Assembly (NCBI GenBank): GCA_900548205.1
Contig: URJS01000020.1
Span: 1-30,669 of the forward strand
Source: an uncultured Roseburia sp.
GTDB taxonomy: Bacteria; Bacillota; Clostridia; Lachnospirales; Lachnospiraceae
Length of the DNA: 30,669 nucleotides
Reading direction: 5' to 3'
The notes under the pieces were generated by a model that saw only the letters and a list, made by a program, of their open reading frames with translations, ran no database searches and was not told the origin of the DNA. Each line of letters opens with the position of its first letter. Within the stretch, counting starts at the first letter, position 1. Both the position numbers and the translations under genes were made by a program. Shown piece by piece: positions 21,897 through 29,430 of the stretch.

Positions 21897-21928
21897 GAAA
21901 ACCCCGGAGTTGCCGCTCCGGGGTTTTC
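21897..21928. terminator. strong bidirectional terminator between the MutS2-like gene and rsmI
   Basis: GAAAACCCCGGAG (21897-21909) pairs perfectly with CTCCGGGGTTTTC (21916-21928), 13 bp with a 6-nt loop. It has T-rich 3' arms on both strands and serves the converging units. Confidence 0.9.
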
Positions 21929-21967
21929 ACTGTGCTAATTGTCACCTCTTTTGCTGTCTAGCCACTT

Positions 21968-21994
21968 GCAAATATAGTAAGCTACTATACTTGC
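21968..21994. other. AT-rich palindrome touching the rsmI stop codon
   Basis: GCAAATATAGTA (21968-21979) and TACTATACTTGC (21983-21994) match at 11 of 12 positions around AGC. TTGCT/AGCAA (21991-22005) would form a competing hairpin. It may protect the 3' end of the rsmI message. Confidence 0.45.
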
Positions 21995-22833
21995 TATAAC
22001 AGCAATCCCTGATAAACCTCTCTTTTACTGATCCCGCGGTCTTTCGCGACCAGCTTCATCGCTTCCTTTCTGTCGATTCCCTGCTCCTCATAAACCGCCA
22101 TATGCTCGGTCAGCGAGAGGCTCTCCCAGCTCTGCTGCTTTTCCTTTTTGAGCTCCTCAAAGCTTTTTCCTTGGACGACAAGCACATACTCGCCGCGGGG
22201 TTCGTTTTCCTTATAATAAGCAAGCGCTTCTTCCATACTTATCGACATCACTTCCTCATACCGCTTGGTGAGCTCACGGCAGATCGCCATTTCCCGGTTG
22301 CCGAGCGCCTCATAGAGTTCTTCCAATGTCTTTCCCAGATGATGCGGCGCTTCGTAAAAAATCATGGTGCGCGTCTCATCCCGAAGCTGCTCCAAAACTG
22401 CTGCCCGCTCCTTTTTCTCGCGTGGCAAAAATGCCTCGAACGCAAAACGCCTTGTCGGAAGTCCCGACATAGTCAGCGCAGTGATACAAGCCACCGGTCC
22501 GGGCAGGGATGTGACCTCGATTCCCTCCCCGCGGCAGATACGAACCAGCTCCTCGCCGGGATCCGAAATCCCCGGCGTTCCGGCGTCTGTGATCAGCGCG
22601 ATATTTTTTCCCTCCCGCAGCTTGTCCACCAGCTGATATGCCTTCTCGATCTTATTGTATTCGTGATAGCTTGTCATCGGCGTTTTAATCTCAAAATGGT
22701 TCAGCAGCTTGATCGAATTGCGCGTATCCTCCGCCGCGATCAGGTCAACCTCTCTTAGCGTGCGCAGCACGCGATAGGTAATATCCTCAAGGTTTCCGAT
22801 CGGCGTCGCACACAAATATAACTTTCCTGCCAT
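21994..22833 (-). CDS. rsmI: 16S rRNA 2'-O-methyltransferase RsmI (C1402)
   Basis: A 279-aa SAM-dependent methyltransferase of the tetrapyrrole-methylase fold that methylates the ribose of C1402 in the 16S decoding centre. It shows LYLCATPIGNLEDITYRVLRTL, then LIAAEDTRNSIKLLNHF, ALITDAGTPGISDPGEELV and SLPGPVACITALTMSGLP, with FEAFLPREKKER next. The C-terminal part has GISKREVYQGLL. The length is normal. It lies 12 bp after the DUF1835 gene, with AGAAAGG as the ribosome binding site, and ends the block that runs from the yaaR side. In B. subtilis rsmI (yabC) is also close to yabB/holB. Confidence 0.96.
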   Translation of the reverse strand: MAGKLYLCATPIGNLEDITYRVLRTLREVDLIAAEDTRNSIKLLNHFEIKTPMTSYHEYNKIEKAYQLVDKLREGKNIALITDAGTPGISDPGEELVRICRGEGIEVTSLPGPVACITALTMSGLPTRRFAFEAFLPREKKERAAVLEQLRDETRTMIFYEAPHHLGKTLEELYEALGNREMAICRELTKRYEEVMSISMEEALAYYKENEPRGEYVLVVQGKSFEELKKEKQQSWESLSLTEHMAVYEEQGIDRKEAMKLVAKDRGISKREVYQGLLL

Positions 22834-22845
22834 ATGCTTTCCTTT

Positions 22846-23658
22846 CTACGGCTCGTCATTCGCACAGATAACTCTTGCGTATTCCCTTTGGAACTCATCC
22901 TCTACAACCCGGATTTTCCCATCCGCGATCAGCCGGTTGATCCGTCCGGCATACCATGCGTCTCCAAGACCAATGGGATAACACCCCAGAATATCACCGA
23001 TCAGCCGCGCCTCTTTTATCGGAGTTCCCGTCAGTCTTTTCCAGATCAGAAAATCATAAAAATCCTCCGGTACGCCGACCACTCTGTTATTTACCACAGC
23101 GCGGAGCAAGCTCCCGTCCTCCACCAGCTCCTGCCACAGCGCGTCATACCTGCGCAGCTCCTGCGGGGACAGCGCCTCTGCACCCGGAAGAAATCCGGCA
23201 AATTCCTCCGCCGCCACCTCTCCCCAATTTGAATAACTGACCGTATGATCTGCATACACTCTCGCTTCCGGCAGGCGCACCGTCCACACCTGATTTTTAT
23301 ATTTTCGCAGTACACTGCACAGATGGTAAAAGCCACAGCGCGCATACGGCGCATTGCTGTACCAGACCCTGATCTCCTCCCCGTCCAAGAGATATTCCTT
23401 CAGACGCAAAAGCTCCGCGGGGCAGCACGCTTTGATCTCTTGGAGCCGCTCCTTCAGATCTCCCTGATCCAGAGCAAAATCAAGACAGATCACCTCGTCC
23501 GCCGTTCCTTCCACCCAGCCACAGTGCTCCCTTTCGGGCGGTTTCTTCTTTCCCGCGCAAAAAACAGCCGTCGGTCCGTCTGCATGGACAATCGTAACAC
23601 GGCTCTTTGCCGCCTTCATGGAGGCTGCCTCACTTTTTCCAAATAAGACCTCGATCAT
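22846..23658 (-). CDS. DUF1835/DUF3658 domain protein
   Basis: A 270-aa protein of unknown function. The N-terminus (MIEVLFGKSEAASMKAAK) and the following EVICLDFALDQGDL match DUF1835. The C-terminal ~100 residues (WKRLTGTPIKEARLIGDILGCYPIGLGDAWYAGRINRLIADGKIRVV, interrupted here by commentary: helix, GIGD-like turn, then RI..LI..GK) match DUF3658, a winged-helix-like module. A central W/Y-rich part includes IRVWYSNAPYARCGFYHLCSVL. It overlaps lgt by 4 bp and precedes rsmI by 12 bp, so it is co-translated with membrane-lipoprotein and rRNA-modification genes. No catalytic motif is evident. Confidence 0.8.
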   Translation of the reverse strand: MIEVLFGKSEAASMKAAKSRVTIVHADGPTAVFCAGKKKPPEREHCGWVEGTADEVICLDFALDQGDLKERLQEIKACCPAELLRLKEYLLDGEEIRVWYSNAPYARCGFYHLCSVLRKYKNQVWTVRLPEARVYADHTVSYSNWGEVAAEEFAGFLPGAEALSPQELRRYDALWQELVEDGSLLRAVVNNRVVGVPEDFYDFLIWKRLTGTPIKEARLIGDILGCYPIGLGDAWYAGRINRLIADGKIRVVEDEFQREYARVICANDEP

Positions 23659-24410
23659 TCTTCTTTCCCCTTAAGCTTCGGTACGGCTGCAAACATCACC
23701 GCTCCTGCCGCCACGATTCCGATCGAAATGATCTGCGAGGTCGAGAGTACGCCGATGCTTCCACGGTAATCGTTCCGCAAAAACTCAATGGCAAAACGTC
23801 CTATTCCATAAAGCAGCATCCATAGCGCCGCCACACGTCCGGTTTTTGGCTTTCTGCCCGCATACCACAGTAAAATCCCACAAAAAACGAAGTCCCCGAT
23901 CGAAGAAATGATCTGTGTCGGTATCAGCTTGATACCATTTGGTGCAAAATTGGAAGCATGGAATGTGATTCCGTACCACGCGTCAGTCGGTCTGCCGTAG
24001 CAGCAGCCTGCACACAGGCAGCCGATCCGCCCAAAGCCCTGTGCCAACGATACCGCCGGCATAACGAGATCAAAATATTCTAAAAAAGAAACCTTCTGAA
24101 ATCTGCAATAGACACAGCTCGCCAAAACGCCGCCGATGATCCCTCCATACACTACATAGCCATTTCTGAAATCCCACAAAATCGAAATATCCTCGATAAT
24201 CCGCGGCAGCTCTACAATATAATAGAGAATACGGCTTCCCGCCATTCCGCCGAATATTGCACAGAAAAAAATTCCCCAGATAATATCATCATTCATCCCT
24301 CTCTTTTTTCCCCGGTATGAGGTCAAAAGCAGAGCGCTTAAAAATCCAATGGCAATCATCAGACCGTACATGTGGATCGTGACCGGTCCTATTTTCAAAT
24401 CATTAAACAT
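23655..24410 (-). CDS. lgt: prolipoprotein diacylglyceryl transferase
   Basis: A 251-aa, seven-segment membrane enzyme that transfers diacylglycerol from phosphatidylglycerol to the lipobox Cys of prelipoproteins. Visible are HMYGLMIAIGF (the YG motif region), YYIVELP, YGGIIGGVLAS, the clostridial signature GRIGCLCAGCCYG, IPTQIISSIGDF and RFAIEFLRND. GGAGG precedes the ATG. It is first in lgt-DUF1835-rsmI, 80 bp after trmN6, and may belong to one long transcript. It would modify the three lipoproteins encoded elsewhere in this window. Confidence 0.93.
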   Translation of the reverse strand: MFNDLKIGPVTIHMYGLMIAIGFLSALLLTSYRGKKRGMNDDIIWGIFFCAIFGGMAGSRILYYIVELPRIIEDISILWDFRNGYVVYGGIIGGVLASCVYCRFQKVSFLEYFDLVMPAVSLAQGFGRIGCLCAGCCYGRPTDAWYGITFHASNFAPNGIKLIPTQIISSIGDFVFCGILLWYAGRKPKTGRVAALWMLLYGIGRFAIEFLRNDYRGSIGVLSTSQIISIGIVAAGAVMFAAVPKLKGKEE

Positions 24411-24490
24411 CGTTCCTCCATTCCAACGCGCAGCTGATACCGCGCAGTCCCTGATTGTTCCTTCGTGATGGCTACAGTAATATCCATATA

Positions 24491-25234
24491 CTAATATCCG
24501 TAAATATCGTATATTTCATCGGTATATACCCCCTGCTCCTTATAGACGATCAGAGGCTTTTCCACCGTAAGCCTTGACCTTCCGCCACGCAGTCCCTCGA
24601 TCAACACCATATTCGGCTCTTTATCAACATAAGGGTACACAAGCTTCATCCGTTTCGGCTCGATTTTATATGCGACCATCTTGGCAAAAATCTCTGCCAG
24701 ACGGAACGGGCGGTGCACCATGTAAAACCGTCCGTTGGGGCGCAATACCTTAGCGGTCTCCCGCAGAATATCATCCAGATCACATAAAATCTCATGGCGT
24801 GCGATCGCTTTTGCATCAGAAGCGCTGCTAATCCCATGCTGCCCGATCATATAGGGCGGGTTTGCGGTGACAATATCAAAAGAAGATGCCCCAAATATCT
24901 TTGAAGCATCCTTCATATCTCCCGTGATGATTCTGATCTTATCCTCCAAATGATTGTACTGCACACTGCGGCGCGCCATGTCTGCGCTCTCCTCCTGAAT
25001 CTCAAGTGCAAAAAAATCTGACGCCTTCGTCTTTGCCTCCATCAGAATCGGAATGATGCCCGTCCCGGTTCCAAGATCAAGCACCCGTTCGCCCTGCCTT
25101 GCCTGCGCAAAGCCGGAGAGAAGCACCGCATCCATACCAAAGCAAAACCGCGCAGGATCCTGAATGATAAAATAACCGTTGCGATGAAGCTCGTCCAGAC
25201 GTTCTCCCTCGTGAATCAAATCATTTTGCGTCAT
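24491..25234 (-). CDS. trmN6: tRNA1(Val) A37 N6-methyltransferase, TrmN6/YabB family
   Basis: A 247-aa class I methyltransferase. It has the family start DELHRNGYFIIQDPARFCFGMDAVLLSGF (split: ELHRNGYFIIQ, then FCFGMDAVLL), the SAM motif VLDLGTGTGIIPILM, FALEIQEESADMARRSV and the N6-adenine motif NPPY in VTANPPYMIG, followed by AIARHEILCDLDDIL. It probably makes m6A37 in a tRNA, by analogy with E. coli YfiC and B. subtilis YabB. I chose ATG 25234, which overlaps ricT by 14 bp; GGAGG lies 14 nt upstream, so TTG at 25237 is an alternative. Order ricT-trmN6 matches yaaT-yabB apart from yabA, which is missing. Confidence 0.9.
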   Translation of the reverse strand: MTQNDLIHEGERLDELHRNGYFIIQDPARFCFGMDAVLLSGFAQARQGERVLDLGTGTGIIPILMEAKTKASDFFALEIQEESADMARRSVQYNHLEDKIRIITGDMKDASKIFGASSFDIVTANPPYMIGQHGISSASDAKAIARHEILCDLDDILRETAKVLRPNGRFYMVHRPFRLAEIFAKMVAYKIEPKRMKLVYPYVDKEPNMVLIEGLRGGRSRLTVEKPLIVYKEQGVYTDEIYDIYGY

Positions 25235-26132
25235 CAATTCTTGATTTTCCTCCCTTGTCCTCCAAAACCGAAAGCTCCCGCAGCTCCTCCGCCGATAGTC
25301 TGACATTCTCCTTCCTGCGGCGCGGCTTAAATTTCAGCTGCTCGACCTTGTAGTCGCGGATTTCCTTCTCATCTTCGAGCTCGACAAGTACCTTCACTGT
25401 CTGGCGGAGCACGCTCACCGAGGACACCTCACCGCGCAGTCCGTCGTCTGTCGTGACATGATCGCCGACATTCGGCAGTCTGCTGTTGAGGTACTCATAC
25501 GTCTCCTCCTCATTTTTCAGACAGCACATCAGTCTGCCGCACACACCGGAAATCTTCGTCGGATTTAAGGAAAGATTCTGCTCCTTCGCCATCTTAATGG
25601 AAACCGGCGCAAAATCTGACAGATAGGAGTGACAGCAAAGCGGTCTGCCGCAAATGCCGATCCCCCCCATGATCTTTGTCTCATCGCGCACACCAATCTG
25701 ACGAAGCTCGATCCTCGTGCGAAAAATCGACGCCAGATCCTTGACCAGCTCACGGAAATCAATCCGTCCGTCCGCTGTAAAGTAAAACAGCAGCTTATTA
25801 TTATCAAATGTATACTCCGCATCCACCAGCTTCATATCCAGCTTATGCTTTGCAATCTTCTCCAGACATATCTTAAACGCCTCTTTTTCTTTCTCCCGAT
25901 TTCGCTCCGCCGTCTTTTCATCCTCTGCCGTCGCGATGCGGATGACGGGCTTTAACGGCTGGATAACCTCATTTTCCAAGACGTCTCTTGCATCCGCCAT
26001 CACCGTTCCCAGCTCAACGCCGCGCGCCGTCTCTACGATCACATGCATTCCGGCTTTTAAATCCATCGTTCCGGGATCAAAAAAGTAAATTTTTCCGGCA
26101 TTCCGAAAACGAACTCCCGCTACCTTTGTCAT
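25221..26132 (-). CDS. ricT: PSP1-domain protein RicT (YaaT)
   Basis: A 303-aa PSP1-family protein. In B. subtilis RicT forms, with RicA and RicF, an Fe-S complex that assists RNase Y in mRNA maturation and affects sporulation, competence and biofilm. The PSP1 core includes YFFDPGTMDLKAGMHVIVET, LKPVIRIAT and VDAEYTFDNNKLLFYFTADGR (as separate strands), then DFRELVKDLASIFRTRIELRQIG-type sequence in two pieces. Two Cys clusters, CGRPLCC (161-167) and CGRLMCC (198-204), are the iron-sulphur ligands. The Arg/Lys-rich C-terminal tail is variable. The ATG lies one base after the holB stop. ricA and ricF are not in the window. Confidence 0.94.
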   Translation of the reverse strand: MTKVAGVRFRNAGKIYFFDPGTMDLKAGMHVIVETARGVELGTVMADARDVLENEVIQPLKPVIRIATAEDEKTAERNREKEKEAFKICLEKIAKHKLDMKLVDAEYTFDNNKLLFYFTADGRIDFRELVKDLASIFRTRIELRQIGVRDETKIMGGIGICGRPLCCHSYLSDFAPVSIKMAKEQNLSLNPTKISGVCGRLMCCLKNEEETYEYLNSRLPNVGDHVTTDDGLRGEVSSVSVLRQTVKVLVELEDEKEIRDYKVEQLKFKPRRRKENVRLSAEELRELSVLEDKGGKSRIDDAK

Positions 26133-26133
26133 A

Positions 26134-27147
26134 TCAGTTCTCCTTTATTGTCAACAGTAAAAGCTCAATCACCAGATCGAAATTGACATTGGCGTTCAGA
26201 CGCACCTGCGCCTTGCGCAGCGCCTCCAAAATCTCCTCGATCCCATTGTACGAGCTTTTTTCTGCCTGTCTTTTTATATCATAAACCTCATCCTTAAAAA
26301 TGAGACTGTTTACATCTCCTGTTGCTTTAAATAACAATACATCACGATACCAGATCATCATCAGATCAAAATAATCATTGATGCTCAATTTGTATTCGCC
26401 GATCTGCTTTACCGCCTCGCCCATCTCATAGAGGTCAATATCCTTCAGGCGCTTGATCAACTGCAATGCCGACGCCTTCAAATCGTTAAAATCCTCCGAG
26501 GAAGCAAGCTGGATCGCTTTGCCGACATTGCCCTGCGCAAACGCGGCGCAGACATCCGCCTGATAATCGGGAATCCGGTAATTGCTCATCAAAAACCGTC
26601 TGATCTTCTCATCCGGCACCGCCTTAATATTTAACCGCACGCAGCGCGAAAGGATCGTCGGCAAAAACAACTCCGCATTCGCCGTCAAAAGAAGAATGAC
26701 CGCATAAGCCGGCGGCTCCTCAATCGTCTTTAGCAGGGCGTTCTGCGCCTGCACGTTCATCTTCTCCGCTTCGTCGATAATGTAGATCTTATATTTGCTG
26801 CTGTACGGCTTTATCACAATATCCTGATTTACCTGTGCGCGAATATCATCCACGGAAATCGTATTCGGCTTTTCGTGCGCGACGTAGATAATATCCGGCT
26901 GGTTTCGTCCCGCCGCCTGCCTGCACGAATGGCATTCCATACATGGCTCTGCCTCACCCGTCTGTGCAATCGTATCAGCAAGCCGCTCACACTGCAGCGT
27001 CTGCGCAAACGCCTCGGCAAGCATCATTTTTCCGGATTTGTCCGGTCCGTTGATGATGTATGCATGCGATACCTTCTCTGTAGTAATGGCATTGCGCAGA
27101 TACCCGATCATCTGCTCATGTCCTAAAATCTCTTTAAATCCTGCCAT
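26134..27147 (-). CDS. holB: DNA polymerase III delta' subunit (clamp loader)
   Basis: A 337-aa AAA+ clamp-loader subunit. It begins FKEILGHEQMIGYLRNAI and has a zinc module of Cys53, Cys69, Cys72 and Cys75 (CMECHSC). IIDEAEKMNVQAQNALLKTIEEP and the SRC motif in LPTILSRCVRLN follow. The P-loop is GPDKSGKM (34-41): the usual Ser/Thr after GK is Met, which fits a subunit that need not bind ATP. The C-terminal ~120 residues are helical. It works with DnaX and HolA to load the sliding clamp. It is located between yaaR and ricT, as in B. subtilis. Confidence 0.95.
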   Translation of the reverse strand: MAGFKEILGHEQMIGYLRNAITTEKVSHAYIINGPDKSGKMMLAEAFAQTLQCERLADTIAQTGEAEPCMECHSCRQAAGRNQPDIIYVAHEKPNTISVDDIRAQVNQDIVIKPYSSKYKIYIIDEAEKMNVQAQNALLKTIEEPPAYAVILLLTANAELFLPTILSRCVRLNIKAVPDEKIRRFLMSNYRIPDYQADVCAAFAQGNVGKAIQLASSEDFNDLKASALQLIKRLKDIDLYEMGEAVKQIGEYKLSINDYFDLMMIWYRDVLLFKATGDVNSLIFKDEVYDIKRQAEKSSYNGIEEILEALRKAQVRLNANVNFDLVIELLLLTIKEN

Positions 27148-27162
27148 AATCTACCTCTTTTT

Positions 27163-27603
27163 CTAGGTGAGAATATCCAAAAGAAGCCCGCGAATCTCAC
27201 CGATCCTGTTCAAGATCGAGATATGGTCCTTCTCATCCTTTACTAATTCCTGCGCAAGCTCATCAAGATTCGCGTCGATCAGCTTGATCAATCCATAGAC
27301 TCTGTGCCGTCCCTTACGATCCAAGAAATTCTCTCTGGAAAACTTATGGGAACGGTAAACGACCTCATTCATAAAGTCACGAATCAGCCCCCGATACTTT
27401 TTCATATCACGAATGTCCATATGCTGCGCGATGCGGTTGCCCTGAAACGTAATATCCTGCAGCAGCGAATCCACCTTTGCCTGTAATTCGGCATCTGTGA
27501 TCGCGCTCGCCAATGTAAACTTAAAGGTTCCGTCTCCCGTCTCCGTTATGGCGGTATCCGGTACCTGTGTGACCGGCACTGTACTGTTTACTTTTATATC
27601 CAT
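27163..27603 (-). CDS. YaaR family protein (DUF327)
   Basis: A 146-aa protein of the YaaR/DUF327 family, function unknown. Characteristic elements are the variable N-terminus, then LLQDITFQGNRIAQHMDI, MKKYRGLIRDFMNEVVY and RSHKFSRENFLDRKGRH, with a final YGLIKLIDANLDELAQELV and IGEIRGLLLDILT. It is predicted all-helical and cytoplasmic. It lies immediately upstream of holB (15 bp), the conserved Firmicutes position, which has led to suggestions of a link to replication or chromosome biology; nothing in the sequence proves it. Confidence 0.9.
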   Translation of the reverse strand: MDIKVNSTVPVTQVPDTAITETGDGTFKFTLASAITDAELQAKVDSLLQDITFQGNRIAQHMDIRDMKKYRGLIRDFMNEVVYRSHKFSRENFLDRKGRHRVYGLIKLIDANLDELAQELVKDEKDHISILNRIGEIRGLLLDILT

Positions 27604-27623
27604 GCTGCCACCCTCTTTCTCAA

Positions 27624-28205
27624 CTACGACCTCATAAAGTCCTTGATTTCCTCTATCGTTTTCTGCAGCTCCTGATTATGAAAACGCCTCACAATCCCCG
27701 CCTGCGCCAGCTTCGCCTCGGAAAAATCGGATGCATCCGCAAGAAATCTGCGGCACATCTCCTCATACCCCGGCTTTGCCTGCGAACGCTCACGGTCTAA
27801 CGCCCGCTGCAAGCGAAGTCCGTCCTCTACCTCAATATAAATCGGAACCACACGGCTGCCCCCAAAATAACGGCGCAGCTTCTTATAAGCTTCCAGTGTA
27901 CCGATCATCAGATAATCCTTCGCTTCATCCGCCATCTGGTGATCATCTGCCGTAAAATATTTCCACACGCCCTGCACGGTGTCATACGCACGCAGCTCAA
28001 TCACCTTCCCTGCATCCGAGAGCTCACGCAGCTTCTCCTCGCTGCAAAAATAATACTCTACGCCGTCCCTCTCTCCGGCACGCATCGGACGCGTGGTATA
28101 GGGAACGATCCTTTTTAAGGAGAGCTTTGGATCCTCCACCAGCTTTTTATAAATCGTATCCTTACCCGAGGAGCTTTTCCCCATGATACAATAGATTCTG
28201 CCCAT
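27624..28205 (-). CDS. guanylate kinase-like protein
   Basis: A 193-aa protein with a guanylate-kinase fold. The P-loop is GKSSSGKDT (9-17), and the GMP-binding region has YTTRPMRAGERDGVEYYF. LRAYDTVQGVWKY follows, where GMP kinases have a similar Tyr-Gly segment. The lid region ALDRERSQAKPGYEEMCRR and a later ADASDFSEAKL are recognisable but diverged. Full-length GMP kinases are ~190-205 aa, so size fits. It leads the yaaR-holB operon, where B. subtilis has tmk. It may be a second, specialised nucleotide kinase rather than the housekeeping Gmk, which usually sits beside rpoZ. A promoter is at 28221-28249. Confidence 0.85.
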   Translation of the reverse strand: MGRIYCIMGKSSSGKDTIYKKLVEDPKLSLKRIVPYTTRPMRAGERDGVEYYFCSEEKLRELSDAGKVIELRAYDTVQGVWKYFTADDHQMADEAKDYLMIGTLEAYKKLRRYFGGSRVVPIYIEVEDGLRLQRALDRERSQAKPGYEEMCRRFLADASDFSEAKLAQAGIVRRFHNQELQKTIEEIKDFMRS

Positions 28206-28220
28206 TTGTTATACCTTTCT

Positions 28221-28249
28221 AGTATAATATACTCTTATCAAATATACAA
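28221..28249 (-). promoter_or_regulatory. promoter of the gmk-like/yaaR/holB/ricT/trmN6 operon
   Basis: On the minus strand TTGTAT (28244-28249) and TATACT (28221-28226) are 17 bp apart. The start would be near 28214, only about 9 nt before the ATG at 28205, so the leader would be very short. Confidence 0.5.
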
Positions 28250-28371
28250 TAAAATATCGCCCCATATTTGTCAAATCTCTTATAAAAACCCCCGTTTTTC
28301 CACAACACGAACTGAATTTCTTTCCTGACATATATTATATGGAAGAAAAAACGATAAAGGTATGAAATTTT

Positions 28372-29256
28372 ATGCGGAATTTTATCATCCTTTCCATAGA
28401 AACGCATCTTTTCTTTGCCCGCATTATGCGCGAGCACGCTCTTTTTCTTGCCGCCGGTTTTCCCTGTAAAGAAAAGGAGCGCATCAGACAGGCGGATTTT
28501 TTTCGGGAGCAATTTGAAAAGCTGCTGTGCGATGTGACAGAGCTTGCGGGCGGAAGGATACGCCCTTGCGTGCTGAATTCCAGCGAAATCGTTACCCAGT
28601 TTACGATTCCCGCCGAACAGAAAACCTCCCTGCTGACGGGAATCCCGATTGACAGTGACATCTCCAAAAAACAGCTCTCCCTCTCCTCACATGCAGGCAG
28701 CATGGAACGCAGAGAGCTTGTGGCAGCTGTTTTTTCCATGAACGAACGGGCGCTTGAGCTTCTAAACGGCCTGATCGAATTTAAGGAATGTGTGCTAAAG
28801 GACGTTCGCTGCTGTTCACTTTTTACGGCAAACTATCCACTGCTTATTGAACACATTTTAAGAGAAGCAAAGCTTTACTGCTCGCTTATCGAGGCTTTGA
28901 TGCAGGGACGTGATATTTCCCCGCGCAGGCTATGCGAAACAGAGCGCTTCTGGAATCAGATCATGATGGAGCATGCACTTTTTATCCGCGGTCTGCTCGA
29001 TCCATCTGAGGAGCAGCTGATCCATACCGCAGATGATTTTGCAGGCGATTACAAGAAGCTTCTGCAAATGGCAAGGCAAAAGGACTGCCGCGCCATCCGG
29101 CAGGCGTCTCTCACAAAAACCATGGAATACCGCGACTTTAAAGCAACCGGAACAGAGGGCATTTTATCCTGCAATATCTCCTCGATCATCCTTCCGCTGC
29201 TTGCCGATCATGTGCTGCGTGAGGCAAACCATTACCTCCGCCTAATGCGCTGCTGA
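28372..29256 (+). CDS. DUF2935 family protein, duplicated ferritin-like helical bundle
   Basis: A 294-aa all-helical protein of the DUF2935 family, function unknown. It consists of two similar halves. The first has IMREHALFLAAGF (Glu21, His22) and LLIEHILREAKLY (Glu160, His161, Glu165); the second has IMMEHALFIRGLL (Glu200, His201) and LLADHVLREANHYL (Asp279, His280, Glu284). The repeated E-H...H..RE pattern suggests a metal site in each half. AAAGGT lies about 10 nt before the ATG. It stands alone on the + strand, diverging from the gmk-like gene across ~165 bp and followed by the CPBP gene with its own promoter. Confidence 0.85.
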   Translation: MRNFIILSIETHLFFARIMREHALFLAAGFPCKEKERIRQADFFREQFEKLLCDVTELAGGRIRPCVLNSSEIVTQFTIPAEQKTSLLTGIPIDSDISKKQLSLSSHAGSMERRELVAAVFSMNERALELLNGLIEFKECVLKDVRCCSLFTANYPLLIEHILREAKLYCSLIEALMQGRDISPRRLCETERFWNQIMMEHALFIRGLLDPSEEQLIHTADDFAGDYKKLLQMARQKDCRAIRQASLTKTMEYRDFKATGTEGILSCNISSIILPLLADHVLREANHYLRLMRC

Positions 29257-29285
29257 TCATTTCTTACAATCCTTTGAAAAAGGTG

Positions 29286-29333
29286 TTGACAACTTTACTT
29301 GTCATATATATAATGATGACAAATAAAGTTGTC
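29286..29333 (+). promoter_or_regulatory. consensus promoter with two palindromic operators
   Basis: TTGACA (29286-29291) and TATAAT (29309-29314) are 17 bp apart, a perfect vegetative promoter. Two perfect palindromes of the form TGACAA-N6-TTGTCA lie at 29287-29304 (overlapping the -35) and 29316-29333 (over the start point), centre to centre 29 bp. The whole block is a 12-bp inverted repeat, TTGACAACTTTA against TAAAGTTGTCAA. This is the design of a tightly repressed promoter; the palindromes resemble MarR-type sites, but the regulator is not in the window. Confidence 0.75.
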
Positions 29334-29430
29334 AAACCAAACGGAGACCGCAAGGCTCATAGTTCTGGAGAATCAAATATTTGAAAAGGAGATTCTTCGC
29401 GATAAACCACTTTGGAATGGAGGAATTATT

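Larger units (their letters stand above)
21821..21928 (+). ncRNA. candidate small RNA containing repeat copy E
   Basis: If the promoter at 21786-21814 is used, the product is about 108 nt: an unstructured 5' part, the repeat hairpin (21853-21896) and a 13-bp terminator stem. It could instead be only the 3' UTR of the MutS2-like message. Confidence 0.3.

Noticed and set aside
28219..28512. 97-codon minus-strand ORF overlapping the DUF2935 gene
   Set aside because: It is a shadow in AT-rich intergenic DNA, contains the promoter of the gmk-like operon and lacks a ribosome binding site.
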